From assembly GCA_947561585.1 (NCBI GenBank), contig CANNZV010000839.1:310001-374000 (forward strand): 64,000 nucleotides of DNA, in the 5' to 3' direction. This document shows positions 37,260 through 51,100 of the stretch, in pieces. Origin of the DNA: Caprella mutica (taxonomy: Eukaryota; Arthropoda; Malacostraca; Amphipoda; Caprellidae). A program made the translations under genes and the position numbers. Position 1 is the stretch's first letter. The number at the start of each line of letters is the position of its first letter. The notes below the pieces were generated by a model. It saw nothing but the letters and a program-made list of their open reading frames with translations. It did not search any database and was not told the origin of the DNA.

Positions 37260-37680
37260 CGAGTTTATAAAAAATATACGGATTTTTTGTATCCATATTT
37301 TTTATTTGTAATCCGGAGTTCTGTTTTCAAGATTTTGTCTAGCTTATTCTCTGTAAATAATAATGGATAAAAAAATAATTAAAATTATCAGGATTTTTCA
37401 AACAAAATCTTCCAATTTTTTTCTTCTGGATTCTCTTGGTTATCTTGGATTTTTTTCTGTAATCTCGATATTACTTTGTAATAGCATATTATTTGCGGTC
37501 TGAATTTGTTGTGTTATTTGGATTTTTATGTTATCCCTTCCGGATTTCTGTTAATCGGACAAAAATTTAGGTTTTAGAATAAAATTGTGTATTAAATATT
37601 AAAGCGTGACTCTTTCTTGCAACCAACAGACAAATAAATACTGTGTATTAGTATACAGAGTGAAGTGTAGTTTTAGATCA
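37260..37680. repeat. Degenerate ATCCGGATTTT-type repeat, copy B
   Basis: Same motif style as 33480-33780 (TATACGGATTTTTTG, TTATCAGGATTTTTC, TTCCGGATTTCTGTTAATC), followed by GCAACCAACAGACAAATA and TGTGTATTA in the same order and orientation. Confidence 0.55.
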
Positions 37681-40399
37681 TGTTTGGTGTCTTCATAAAC
37701 AATTGAATTATTACTACATACTTTTATGATTGTATTTTCATAATCTGAAATAATGCAGCTTGAAAAATTCCGAAAGTAACAGCTCTATTTTGTAGTTTTC
37801 ATAATATAAAATTGAAATTTTGTACTATTGACATGAAACATTTATATTTTTATTCGATTTATTTGACATTGTATAGTAAACACTCTTTCAAACTTATGTT
37901 TCTTGTTTCTTCGATACAATATCAAAGTTTATTATTTCTCTAACTTCATTCCAAGAAAGAGTTAACAATTATTTTCCTAGGATAGTAAATAATGAACCAC
38001 TGTATTTCGGGAGACTTGTTTATGTAATTTTGAACCTATGTACGACACAATAATCAGAGCAAGCCTGTTCATAATCAGATAACCACATTTCATCAGTGGA
38101 AACATCCTATTTCAATGTTGATTTTCATATTGATAATTAATAGAACAGTCGATGTGAACTGCAAATGTTAGCACAATCACAGTCTAAATAAAATGTAATG
38201 TGCATCTCGGAAGTACGGAACACTATAATTCTGCTAACTAATTTGATTCGACACATTCTGAATTAGAAATTCCTAATTCATTGATTTAGTTAATTTTGAA
38301 TGAGTAAAACCTCATCAAACACTATGTTTGAATTTATTTGCATCACTCCAATTTGAATAAACATAAACTATTATTCCTAAAAACGCTAACATATTAATGA
38401 TAACATGCCTATATGAATAATAATTTAAAGAATGAATCCTTGCATTTCAAATTTGGAGTATAATTTATTAATATTCCTCCAAATGTTGTTTAAATTTACT
38501 ACATAATGTTTTTTTCAACTAATTACTCATATTGTATTGAACATATTAGAAAACCTCGAAGATCTATTTCATTACAATTTAGTATAATAATTCGATATAG
38601 AAATATGTCCTCTATTTTTCTCCTGTTTTTCATTTTCATCCCCTTTCTATTCTTCTCGACCTTTCTAGTCTATATCATTTCTTTTCTATTTTGCATGCTT
38701 TCTCTCCCCACCATGTGTTATATTGTCCGTTATTTTGAACCAATTAGCGGCTGGTGCTGTCACGTGAGTGTGAAGAGTGTGAAGATATAAGCGTTACTTT
38801 TTATTCATATAAAATACCTCAAATGAATTCTTAAAATACGGAAATTAAAAATTAAAACTTACCAAACAGCTCGCATTAATATTTTCAGAGTGTTATGAGT
38901 TTTATAATAAAATTGAGAGACGGAAATAAATTTCGTTGTAATAAAATGTAACATTGAGTGTCAAATTAAACCTATAATGGAAAATACGTATGTGTTGGAA
39001 ATTAATTTCAAATCAATTATTCTCACATGTATTTTGGTAGAGTATGTTTTACAATGTGCGTTTCTTGACAATTCCATAATGAAGAGTATAAAATTTTCTT
39101 ACCGCCGGCGTACCGATCAATGGGCTCATCTGTAAAGCTATTTGTTTAATTTGTCATGTATTGTAATTATGATTTGATGATACTACCCTAATTCTTATAC
39201 ATATACATTGTATATTGTACAGTGACTCCCAAAGCTAAGATACATGAAGATTATTATATTGTATCAACATTTCTTTGACAGTCTATAAGCAGTACAAGAT
39301 TGTGGGTGATGGGAGATTTAGAAGATATGGAAATTGTTATTTTTATTTGAAAGACCACTGATGTCTGCCTCTACAATTCCTTCTTTTTTAATCATTAATT
39401 CAACACCTTCACTACTACACTTTGACGTAAGGCATTCGTATTTTAGATTGTGTCAGGCTAAGTCGACGGAGCCTCTACCTTTTTTCTAAAACCGAATAAC
39501 ATATCAAGGCTTATGATAGTCATTGGATATCGTACAATTAATACATTTTCATTTAAATAATGTTGTTACACATAATTGGAGAAAAAGATTGAGTTAGTCA
39601 ATATTGAAATCAGTAATATAACAACATGGGAGATGCAAGGTAATCAAATTACAAATCTAGAGAATATTGGAAATTGAATAATGAAGTCGCCGTAATTACT
39701 TAATTTCTGTTTTTATGATGTAGATATTTAGTAAGTCTTATTGCTCACCAATGTAAAGTTCTCGAGCCAATTTTCTCATATGAATGTGATACTGAACTCG
39801 ATCTATACGTACTGTAAGAATTAATAAATGATTATCAGCTATCTATTTTTTATTAAAGAATTTAAAATCTAATAGCAATAGCAAAACTTTATACAAATGT
39901 ATCGATACCCGTGTTTTATTCAGACTTTATAGTGACTCTGAAGATAAATATTGACATAATTAATAACTGTGCTACTAAAATTCTGAAAGTCAAATATCCA
40001 CCGACGTATAATTACTAAAGTAAATACTGCACCGTTAGTCATAATTGAAGATTTTAGCTACTTCACGAAACTATAGATTGGCAAAGCGGATTTAATTTCA
40101 AAGAAATAGGAACATGAAATAGTTTTGTACTCCACTAGAATGACTATCAAAATGCAGTATGAATTAAACAAAACAAACCTTGAACAAAATCTTTTCACTA
40201 AAATAAATTAATGAAGATGAATATATTAAAATTCAGAATAAGTATAAATTAGTGTATAAGCAAAGTTCCAGCTATACTATGCAATTTACAAAAGTAATTC
40301 AGAAGGTGGGTGAGGCCGCAGATTCTGTCGAATTAAAATTTGAAAATAACTCCTTAAAGTTGATTTAAAGTTTTAAATACAAGTTTGTGAGTGCAAGCA

Positions 40400-40496
40400 G
40401 TGAGTAGCGGTAGTAGCGGTAGTGAGTAGCGGTAGTAGCGGTAGTGAGTAGCGGTAGTAGCGGTAGTGAGTAGCGGTAGTAGCGGTAGTAGCGGTA
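40400..40496. repeat. 22-bp tandem repeat, about 4.4 copies
   Basis: Perfect copies begin at 40400, 40422, 40444 and 40466, with a partial tail. Each unit contains two AGTAGCGG submotifs. It is GC-rich compared with the surrounding DNA, and the near identity suggests recent expansion. Confidence 0.92.
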
Positions 40497-42123
40497 TTAT
40501 AGGCTAGCACATTAGTTGAAAGCTAATCCGTGAATAGGTTGCTACTTTGTTTTTTTTACGAATGTAGAAATTTACATTTTTGAGAGACATGATATTTTTT
40601 ATATTTCTGTGAGCTATATGTCTTATCAGATATCAATGAAAATTTTAAATTACATAAAAATTAATTGAATTTTATATGATGAAAAATTAATTATTGAGCA
40701 GGGCCACTTATAATTTATGTATACAATTTATACATACTTCACATATAATTTAAGAAATGTTAATAGAGCATGAGTACGATATATATTTAATGCAAGCGGC
40801 ATACATAATTTATTCTAGCCCCTGAGACAAATAAAAATAAATTCAGGTACTTATTATATTATTGTACAACTTTTCAACAATTTTTATCATGCGAACATTA
40901 AATTTCGGTTAGGTACAACTTACAAGTGGAATTTAATTTTCAATACCAAATATAATATTCTTTTCTCATACGTTCAGCAGCAATATACCCATAGAAATCA
41001 ATGAATGGTTAATTGAAAGTTTAGGGTGTCGATTGAAATTATTAAACAAAATATTCATAACTGTCATCACTGACAAGTGACAATAGTGAGACACAATATG
41101 ATGCATCACCAATGAGGTTCAAATGATGCAATGCATCACCAAAGATATTCATGTGCTGCAATAAATGAAGGAGACACAGTCCTTTTCCATTGAATATTCA
41201 CAATAATCCAGAGCTCTAATGATGTTATTGTTGATCTGGTAAAAACAATGTGATGAAACGAATCATTTTTCAGATGTGACATTGTACGTTTGTTAGTATA
41301 TGCGATGAATAAAACTCCATAAACAATGGAATTGCTTAAAAAATAACCAGATTGATTAATCAATAGTTCTCTACACTTTACTCGTAGAAAAAATATCTCA
41401 ACTACACGTAAATTCTAATGATTACGGAACGAAATTAAAACACTGTTTTTCCATATTATGCTTAATAAATGTTTAATAAACTATTTTTGGCTTGGTATAT
41501 TTTTGGCTCAAATGGTACATGGTTTGATTTGATATGATGAATAATAAGTGTATATTTTTATCTTGAAGTACATTTGTGCTTCTGAAAACTTATTTGGTTA
41601 AAGTTCATACCTAATCCAATATTTCAAACATCAAAATATATGAAATGTTAATAATCACATAAAAGTATTGTTAGACTTGAAAAGACGTTCGTTTTTTTCA
41701 TATCCACGAAACGGAAATTACTGTATCTGTATAAGTTAATTTACTACTTGAAATGAATTTTCAATTTATTTTTCAACTGCATTATTTATTCCATTATTTT
41801 CCAAATTTCTCCTACTGAAGTCACAAAAAAGAAATATGTTCTTTAATAATCCAGTCAAACTTACAGATTTGTCACTTACAGAATATCCGACCTAATTCAA
41901 AACTTTTATGAATTCATTCATCACAAGTCAAGATATCTTCGACAAATAATTCTTCTGGAAGTGTAGAAAGAGTCCATAAGAGTCTCTAACAACTTTGCGA
42001 ACTTACAAATGTCCAACCTTAACCACTTTATATTCCATGTATAAAATCAAACTTTGAAAAATTCTGAGAATATCTTATATGCACGTGTTGAATGATTTCT
42101 CATAAATGTTATTTATTTTTCAG

Positions 42124-42181
42124 ATGCTGACCTTACTTTGGATATCGTGTGTCCTGGCGATGAGCAGTAAATCTAACGCTG
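42124..42181 (+). CDS. dpr: dpr coding exon 1 (start codon and signal peptide)
   Basis: A pyrimidine-rich acceptor (ttatttttcag) is followed immediately by ATG. The 58-nt exon ends at a strong donor, G|GTGAGT, in phase 1. It encodes 19 residues, MLTLLWISCVLAMSSKSNA, plus the first base of the next Ala codon, which is a typical short secretion signal with a hydrophobic core (LTLLWISCVLAM) and a small-residue cleavage region. A start at exactly an exon boundary means the 5' UTR is spliced from upstream. An upstream coding exon cannot be fully excluded, but Dpr proteins need a signal peptide at this place and this one fits. Confidence 0.82.
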
Positions 42182-45100
42182 GTGAGTTATTTTATTACTA
42201 TAAATTGCTCTAATTTAAAAATTCAACAAAATTTGCATGTTAATTCTTGTAATTTATCTAATAAAATAGTTTAAACAAAATTTAGTATGATGTGATTATG
42301 ATAGATACAATTCCATTAATGAATGCATTTATCAAGAGAAATATAATCGTCTAAACAGAATTATATTCGTGAATCATTCAACCATTTCAAAACAATATTA
42401 TTCATATCTAATTTGATTTCTGAGTGAGTGATTTTAGCTCCAATATTCAAGAGAATAAATGTTGTTTATCATTTCACATCATATGCATTTCTATTTTGAA
42501 TAAATATATGAAAACACATTATAGTATTTAATGGATGATATTACATTGACGTTTACATCTTCACAAACTGTTGATGGTCTTTGCATGTAGCTAGTTGAAT
42601 AACTAAGAAAATTATAGGGCAAAGAAACAGGTATTAAGTGAAAAAATTAGATTTAGTAAATCATGAACTATTAACTGACTAATTATATAGTTTAAAAATT
42701 AATTTAATATTTTATTTATAAATGGGTCACACCAAATAAATGGGCCACACCAAATAAATGGGCCACACCAAATAAATGGGCCACACTAAATAAATGGGCC
42801 ACACCAAATAAATGGGTCACACGTGCACCAAATAAATGGGTTAACATACATACTTTCTCCATGTGTGTGTTTGCAAAATTTTATAAACTTCATCTCATGT
42901 TCACGTATATTAATATTCATTCTATTGTTAGTTTAATATGCGAAGACTAATTTCAGAGCTGAATACCAAAGTTGCGGCCTAGTTAGCCGGATTAGATAAG
43001 ACAATAGCGATAGTTACATCGTGAAGTTACTTGGCTTCTTCCAGCACAAGTAATGGCCATGCATTTGACAGCATAATTCCTAAATGTAAAGCAGCCCAAA
43101 GAAGTTACAGAGTTGTGTCACTTGCTAACTTTTACTTAACAATCAGGAAAATAAATTTTTCATTCAAAGAAACATTGATTTGAATTTACCGGATAAAAGA
43201 ATATGTTATTTATTATACAACTCAATACTAATTAGTAAATGGACATTCAGTAATTCAAATTGATTTTCAATTTAATTCTTCATAAACACTAAAAAATCGT
43301 GTCAGCTAGAACATTCTTCCTTTGATAAGTTTATAAAAATGGTTTGCATTCATAATTTGTAGTACATCAGTAATATACACACGAGCTTTGTAATTGATTA
43401 AAAGACAATAAGATTTTACGATTCAAACACCTATACCATAAAACTGGCTTAGGAATCTTTTATTTCAATTACATTATCGTGAATATTGAACATCAAAGAG
43501 GACTGGATTATGCATTTAAAATAGCAGATTGTCATCTAATCTGCATGATTAGATGACAATCGCTTAGACTAATTCGCATTGCACATCGCGTGATATTTTT
43601 GTCATCTTGCATGTAGTTTTGAAAAGAATTCCTGACATTACCACAAGAATAGTCATGAAGCGATCTTCTCACGCAACTACAGTCACTTACTGCAATGTTT
43701 GAACAACTACGTACAACTACATTCGAATGAAGCAGTAAAATAGCCAATTCCATTCGCTTCATACTAAGTAATTCAAATCGTTGGTGTAATGGCAGTACAG
43801 AGTTAGAGAATAGTTCCAATAGCTCTACTGTAGCTGAGTTCATATTCTGTAATTAACTCCAGCGTGCAAATATTTACCGAGCTATACTCGCTCACGACAG
43901 GCGATTTCTAATTCCGTCGACAGCAAGTTACGGGTCAAGTCTTGATTTGTCAGTCAGAAATAGGAGTAATAGGAGTGTAATTTTATATTCATTAAGTAAT
44001 ATCCTATAAAATTCACACTAGCCTATTTAATTAATTAAATATATAAATATCATTCAATAAATATTCAAGAAAGTAAACTTATTTACCTCGGTACATTATA
44101 GTTCCGTATATCCGTTTCTGTGAACTTTGTATGATAATTTTTCAAATATATTGGAAAAAAACCAGATTGATTATAAATTATTGATATAAAATATCAATAT
44201 GAATATATCATTAATCTATTGTAAGGTAATTTTGATGATTGGGAGGATTGTTATCAAATTCATTATAGCTAAAGTCTACAGTGTAGGAAATCGGTGAAGA
44301 TTTCGCCACAGTACTATTATACTAACTTTTTAGCAATTTAATTATCATTCAAAATATTCATACCCAAATAACCATAGAGTAAAAATAACTAATGAAAATC
44401 GTATTCGTAGAATAACATCTAAAATAAATAAATCAAACATTATTCAATCAAGAAATTCAAAACGTATTTTCAAACTGATACATTAGGAAGATCATTTCTT
44501 TATTCCATATTCTCTCTAAATTTCTTTACCTCCTCCTCAAAAATTAGTGTGATGGAATACGATATAATTCTAACGAAGATACATTTTTGTAACTAAAACC
44601 TATATCAATCTCATCCCTTATTATGGTTGTGGTGAAATAATCACTACACTATAAGTTCTCTTACAAGAAACTCGATACAACGAGTCTCTTGGATTTACTC
44701 CTTGAATTAATAATGTAAAACTGAAACTTCTTCCCCCGGCCACATTATATATGAAGAGCCTAGAAGAAATGACGACAAAAGGCTTCAAGACATTATGATG
44801 CCACATAATGGTCTCTTGGTGAAGTAGGCCAGCTTAGGAGTAATATTCCAACTACAGTCTTGTCATTTGTTGCTTTGTTCATCTTAAATTATATTACACA
44901 GATCCTCTTATTATTACTCTATTAAATGTTCTGCATTCCTCTCCATCTTGAAAAGCTACATTTTTGATTTATGAAGGGTATTATTTCTACAACTTGATAT
45001 TATTTAACGCATATAAGATACCTATACATAGGATACCTATAATCTTATCAAATTATGTCCAATGAGGAAAAAAAAAATTGAAAATCAATGCAATAACTGT

Positions 45101-48100
45101 AATAATAATATACTCACGTTTGTAATTCATTTGTGTAACTCTCCGTAGACTGAATGAAATCAATATCAGTACTTGTAAAGGTTTTTTAGTTACATTGTAT
45201 ATACGGAATAAATCAAGAAGAAATTGTCAAAGTGAATCAGAAGTTCTCAAAAAGAAATAACCGAAATAAAGAATAAGTTTCTCAGAATTTCATTTTCAAG
45301 CTAAAGTTTAGAAGCTTGCAAATTTCCCCGTGATTTATGGAAGATGTTGAATGCATTTTAATGTTCAACTTTTTGAAACTAGCTGATGGGGATTATTACT
45401 AGAAAAATGTCAAATTACACTTACTTACAACTTATAATCATTAGTATTAAAATCACTGAATGATTTGAATATGATTCTGATTTTGAATATATAGAATAAT
45501 ATTCCTCTGCCAAATATGTATCATGTAACATAGTATCTGCTTTTTTGCACAAAAGGAACTTTGATAAATGTGAAGGGAAATCTTCGCATTCTTGCCATAA
45601 ATATCGCATCGTACTGCACTTATGCCACATCTGCATCAGATAAGAAAATTTCTGGAGCCGGCTAGATATGTTACTCACAGGCCGTTTATAATGTACGTAG
45701 AGTAAGAAGAACATTCGCTCATGCTGAAGAATTTGCAGCGCCCGTATATATAGTGCACACTGTACATGCATGAACGACAAAAATATTCAAATAGTGAGAT
45801 TAGTTTTTGGTTATGCTGTATGATGTGCATTTTTCTTATGATTCATGTTTTTTTGATGCTGAACCATGTTTAAGTATAAATATATACTGAGCTGCGTAAT
45901 GCGTATTTCTAAAAAACATATATTTTATTTTATAGTGCATGTCGTACTAAGAAATAGTTCTTCAAAATTACTCTCCAAAAATATTTATTTATTGGGATTT
46001 TGCCTTTATATAATAAATAAGCTCTAGCGTCCACTTATTTATTTCACCTAGATATCAATCAATACCAGTATTTCACTATAGATGTATTATTATTATTAAA
46101 ACGACCGAGAACCGGATGAAAAGAGATGAAGTTATGTTTTTGCATATAAAAACTTGTACATTGCCTAACCTGGTTTCCAATAACGAAAAAAAATCGATAT
46201 CCAGTATCCAGATGATCAACAATTTAACAATCCTATATTAAGCTTCGTACAGGTGACGTTGAATCGCGCCTAGATGCTCTAAAACAGGGAGCAGACTTTC
46301 TTGGTATTTTTAACATGATTGTGTAGTCTGCTCCCGCTCACGAAGCCGGAAAGACTCAAGAAGCAAATAATGTTTCGGAGTTCATTTTCAAGGATGAACG
46401 GCTCTTTTCATCAACAAACCTGAATCTTCTTTTATTTCAGCATTTGGTTAATATTACAGAGTAAGGTTTCAGTTTCCCATCTCATGCAACCCTCTCGAAG
46501 GATTGAGCAAAAATCTTCCTAAGCAACCATTCGTGACTTTTGTAGCTATCTTTCTTCAAGAGTTTGAAGCAGACTATCTATGGCAATGGAAGGCTCATTG
46601 TATAAATAATTGTTATACGGAAAGAAAAATGATTCAATAATAATATTCATTTTTGTTTGTTTATTTTGATTAATTTATTACAAATGGCCAAAAACCGTGG
46701 CAACGATACTATATACCAAAATGTATACAATTATTATTGAAAATGTTGAAAATAAATCGATTTAGGTAAATTAATACAGTATACTCTATACATTTAACTG
46801 AATAAGTAGAATGAAATTTGCTGCAATGAAAGTTGTAACAATGTAATAATATATCTATGACTACGAATCCTGATGCAATTTTTCTTAATTGATTTACAGC
46901 TGAGACTACAAAGGGACCTGATCCAGTCTGGGAGATTCGTCATCTTCTGCCAGAAGCCAAACCAGACTCTGTCACAAACGTGACGGTGCAAGTAGGAGCA
47001 ACAGCCTTTCTACCTTGTATGTTCAAACACCTTGCCGATCACCAGGTCAGTGACCAACAGGTGTGTTCGGGTTTGAACCTTGATACATTTGTCCTTTATT
47101 CCTTTCACTCTAGGCTCTAGTAATAATTATTTGATTATAACTTTCAGCAAATTTCAATTATATGTCTTTGGTTCAACATTCTGAGACTGATTGTTACTCC
47201 TTTACAAATTACTGTGATAGTAAATAGACATAACAGACAAGTTAGACAACTGGTAAAGGCTTCCTCACCGAAAAAATAAAAAAGTAAAGTTTTAATACTG
47301 CAATTAAATTTAAAATACATTTACATATAGAAATGGAAGTAATTGACTAATGAAATAATTGTACTTGACAATGGGACGTTCATTATTCACTTATGTATGA
47401 ATTAAACATTAGGTACTCCTAATATAGTGAAGTGGTATCTCTATATTATACATCCAGTATTGTTAAAGTAACAGATATTTCTCCATTTAATATTGTATTT
47501 TATTACGATTTTATCTGTATACCGAATTACTTGATAAAATTTTTCGATTTCTTAGTAACATGAAAGTTTATACTGGATGCTCTTCGTTCAAGTTCAACTC
47601 AAAATTCTACAAAAGTAAAATAAATCCTCACGTTCAGTTTAAGCCTGGAGCAAATAATATAACATACAAATTTTGCTATAAAAATATAAAAAGAGAAAAT
47701 CAATTTTGAACAATTTTGAGATACGAACCATCACCAATGATTATTAACTTTGGTAAATTATCCACCAATATCTTTGGTATTAGTCCAATTCTAAAAATCG
47801 AGACGTGCTTGGATAAATATTTATGATACCATATTTTTTAGTGAAAAAAGTAGAAGAAGCTTGTAACGAGAATAGAAGAGCTATTTATAATTCATAGATA
47901 GACTATTTCTATCCTGATGTTAATTCCTGTACTATTTTATTCATGGAAATAATTGAATTAAAATATGAAAGGAGATTTACAATTACTAAAAGAGTTGTGG
48001 TATTTCTGTCTAATATTATTTTGTTATCAAATGTAATTAAAAACCAACGTATATTCGCTGTAAATATTCAAAAAAAAACTGTGTTCTGAATAGAAAAGGA

Positions 48101-51100
48101 CTGTGTTCTGAATATCGTTTGTCTTCCTACACTGAGTTTTTCTAAGCAATGAAATATATTATTGTATCTAATCTCAATTGCTCAGGTTTCCTGGTTCAGA
48201 AGAAGAGACTGGCACATTCTGACTACAGGAATTCACACTTATACTTCTGACGAGAGGTTCACTGTGCTGCATCCACCAGAATCTGACGACTGGACTCTTC
48301 AGATAAAATATACCACCAGTCGAGACAATGGCTCTTATGATTGTCAGGTAATGGAAAATTACCTCACACAAAGCAAAAATAACTACATAATTAGTAAGGG
48401 ATATAACTTTTATACTCATTAGTTGAGTTGTCAATTTTTGAAGGTACCTTATAAACACCTATCGATGTATTATGGAAGTATCACTTTGAAAATATTTCTT
48501 CCTAATATTAGATAAACAGAAATATTCGATTGATAAGAAATTAGTAAGTGCGGAAGTTGAAGCAAACAATGACTATATAGAATGAATGTTACAATAGATA
48601 ATAATACAGCAATTGCATCAATAATTATATAATATTGAAAAGTTGAAAAATATCATAGTTAACTGTTATAGAAATTAAATATATTTGGAAGCTCTAGACT
48701 ATTCTTAAAGTACCATCAATTCATCACATTATTAAATGCACCATCATAATTTAAACTATCATGAATTGTTGTACCAGAATTATGATAGTTTGATAAATTT
48801 GATAATTTAAAGGAGATGTCATCGGAAATGAAAGTGGTCATGCACTGTCATTAATTTATTTATTCATATAAGATAAAAATATGTCAAATATATATGACTT
48901 TGTATTCCTTTATTATAAATGAATAGCTCTCTTTCATTTATAAATATCGGAAGCTGCTAATACAAAACTGTATGATTTGGCTTTTCTCCAGTATTTTACT
49001 TATAATAACATTCTCAACATTTTCTGTATAAAAGAACTGAATTAACAATAATCTGTGATTGTCATTTTTCTTTTATTTCAGCTCTCGACGGGCACAGGCG
49101 TTATATCGCAGCTAGTGCAGTTGAACATCGTAGTTCCCAAGGCGAAAATTCTCGGGAATAAAGATTATCATGTTGAGTTGGGATCAACTATTCGCCTAAA
49201 ATGTACAATTGAAGAGGTTAGTTCGGGATTGTTTTCTACCACACTGAGTATTATTATATGTATATCTCCCTTATTCGAAGTGAATATAATTTTCTGAAAT
49301 ATTTATGTAAATAATGTGTAATATAAGATCGATTTAACCCTTTAACGCCAGAGTCATGTTGTAGACCAATTTTTTTTTTGATAGATCAATATTAGATAGT
49401 TAACCTTTTTTTGAGAACCAGAATTTTTGAGAACCACTGCTAAAAAAATCACTTTTTATTTTTTAAGTCAAATGTCCTTTGGGAAGAAATTTGAGAGATT
49501 AAAAAATCTAAATTAATTTTGTGGCATAGCCTACATAGTTTTGTACGCCTCTTATTGCTAGAATATGATTATTAGGAACAAAGATAGACATTATTTGATG
49601 TTTTTCAATGTCCTTTCCAGAGGACGTTAACCGTCGAATAGTTAATTAATGTGCATTTACGATAAAATTGATAAGCCAAAAATGATTCAGTATGAAATTT
49701 AAATCCAAGCAAACAATATCCATAAGATAAAATAAAATATTATCATTAATTCTATAATTTATTTCGAAAGAAAAACATAATAATTACCAAATTTTTAGAT
49801 CATTAAATTAAATTTGAATTTATTATTTCAATCACTAACCCGTAATCCGCTAATTAATTTAACTGTCTGAATACTGAAAACTTTTTACCAGCAAATGTTG
49901 CGCCATTTCGAGTAAATTAAAGCGACGATGTTGTTAAAACAACAACACAGACAACTCTTTCCACAATGAGCTCAATTACAATTAACAGTTTTGTAATCTT
50001 TTGTACAGAGTCCAAAGCCTCCACAGTACGTGTTTTGGTACCACAATGACGGAATGGTCAACTACAATAACAGGCGGGGAGGAATCAACATCACTACTCA
50101 GTATGGAGTCAAAACTCACTCATTTTTGACAATAAAAGATGCCAATAACGACGATTCCGGAAATTATACTTGCAGCGCTTCTAACACTCAGCCCCACTCT
50201 ACTACAGTCTATGTATCGCATGGTGAGTAACATCATTGCATTGTTATTTTCAAGTGAAAAGATTGAACATAAAAATTGTAATTGTTAGAAATTTGTAAAT
50301 CCTAGCAAATTGTGTTACCTTACTCAATATTGGAATGAAATAAGATTATTAGTGCCATTTTTCGTTCATGCGTGTGTGACAAACATTGTTAGATTTACAT
50401 CACAATTCTAGTTAAAAGATGGATGGTTTTAGTAATTATTCATTGAATTTAATTATGAATTATGAATGATAATTATATTATGAAACACTGTCTTGCATAT
50501 CAGTCAAAAAATCTGAACTATAATAAAAAAAACAATTCTTAATGTTTTAGTTTTATACTGATTGTAGATTTCGAATGATTTATAAATTTAATTTGATTTC
50601 TGCTTCAAAATTTATACCACTTGAATAATCGTACATCGAAAAAGGGAAATATTGTTGATAAATAATCAGAAATGCAACTATTTCTACTGTTGAGCGCAAC
50701 TTATTTTATAAATTTCCAGCATACTAATTATTTAGACCTGGTGACAATCTACCGAATATATTGCATCTGGTGTCTGCCATCTTAATCAGCAGGTTCTATT
50801 CTAACGTCACTCAGAGCACAAAATAGGAAGTGAGGTTAAAATATATGGAGATAAATTACGAGAATTTCTTAGGGCTATGACGTCACTCAGCTTATTCAAA
50901 AGATCGAGACTCAATAATGTTGTAGAAGAAAAATCATCATCAAATATGTATAAATTTAAGAATTATATTAGTTCATCACTGGTAAATAACTCTGAAAATA
51001 TTTATTAATGTTATCATTGTAGAATGTAGATGATAGATACATCACCAGCATGCGTAATTTATAAGCCAATATGAATGGAATACGAAACTGCAACTAAAAT

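Larger units (their letters stand above)
34145..42123. other. AT-rich non-coding DNA upstream of dpr exon 1
   Basis: Contains degenerate repeat copy B (37260), a pyrimidine-rich tract at about 38600-38710 followed by a CACGTG E-box (38761-38766), and the 22-bp repeat at 40400. The interval ends in the splice acceptor of dpr exon 1, so part or all of it is probably intronic to dpr. Confidence 0.6.
42182..46899 (+). other. dpr intron 1
   Basis: A 4718-bp GT-AG intron. It holds an 18-bp tandem repeat (42720-42840), a perfect 15-bp hairpin (43527-43561) and an 11-bp hairpin (46287-46335). Long open frames on the minus strand at 43532-43843 (103 codons) and 45421-45780 (119 codons) have no recognisable domain and no conserved start context; I regard them as chance frames or old repeat debris. 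Confidence 0.85.

Noticed and set aside
38506..38790. 94-codon frame with hydrophobic Phe/Leu/Ile run
   Set aside because: The hydrophobicity results from the pyrimidine-rich tract. Other expected gene signals are absent.
43532..43843. 103-codon minus-strand frame within dpr intron 1
   Set aside because: Looks vaguely TE-like (Cys/Arg/Leu-rich) and abuts the palindrome at 43527, but I cannot match it to any family.
45421..45780. 119-codon minus-strand frame within dpr intron 1
   Set aside because: The longest non-repeat frame apart from TE-related ones, but no motif, signal peptide or homologue is recognised. Kept only as a note.
48174..48458. 94-codon minus-strand frame
   Set aside because: Antisense shadow of dpr exon 3.
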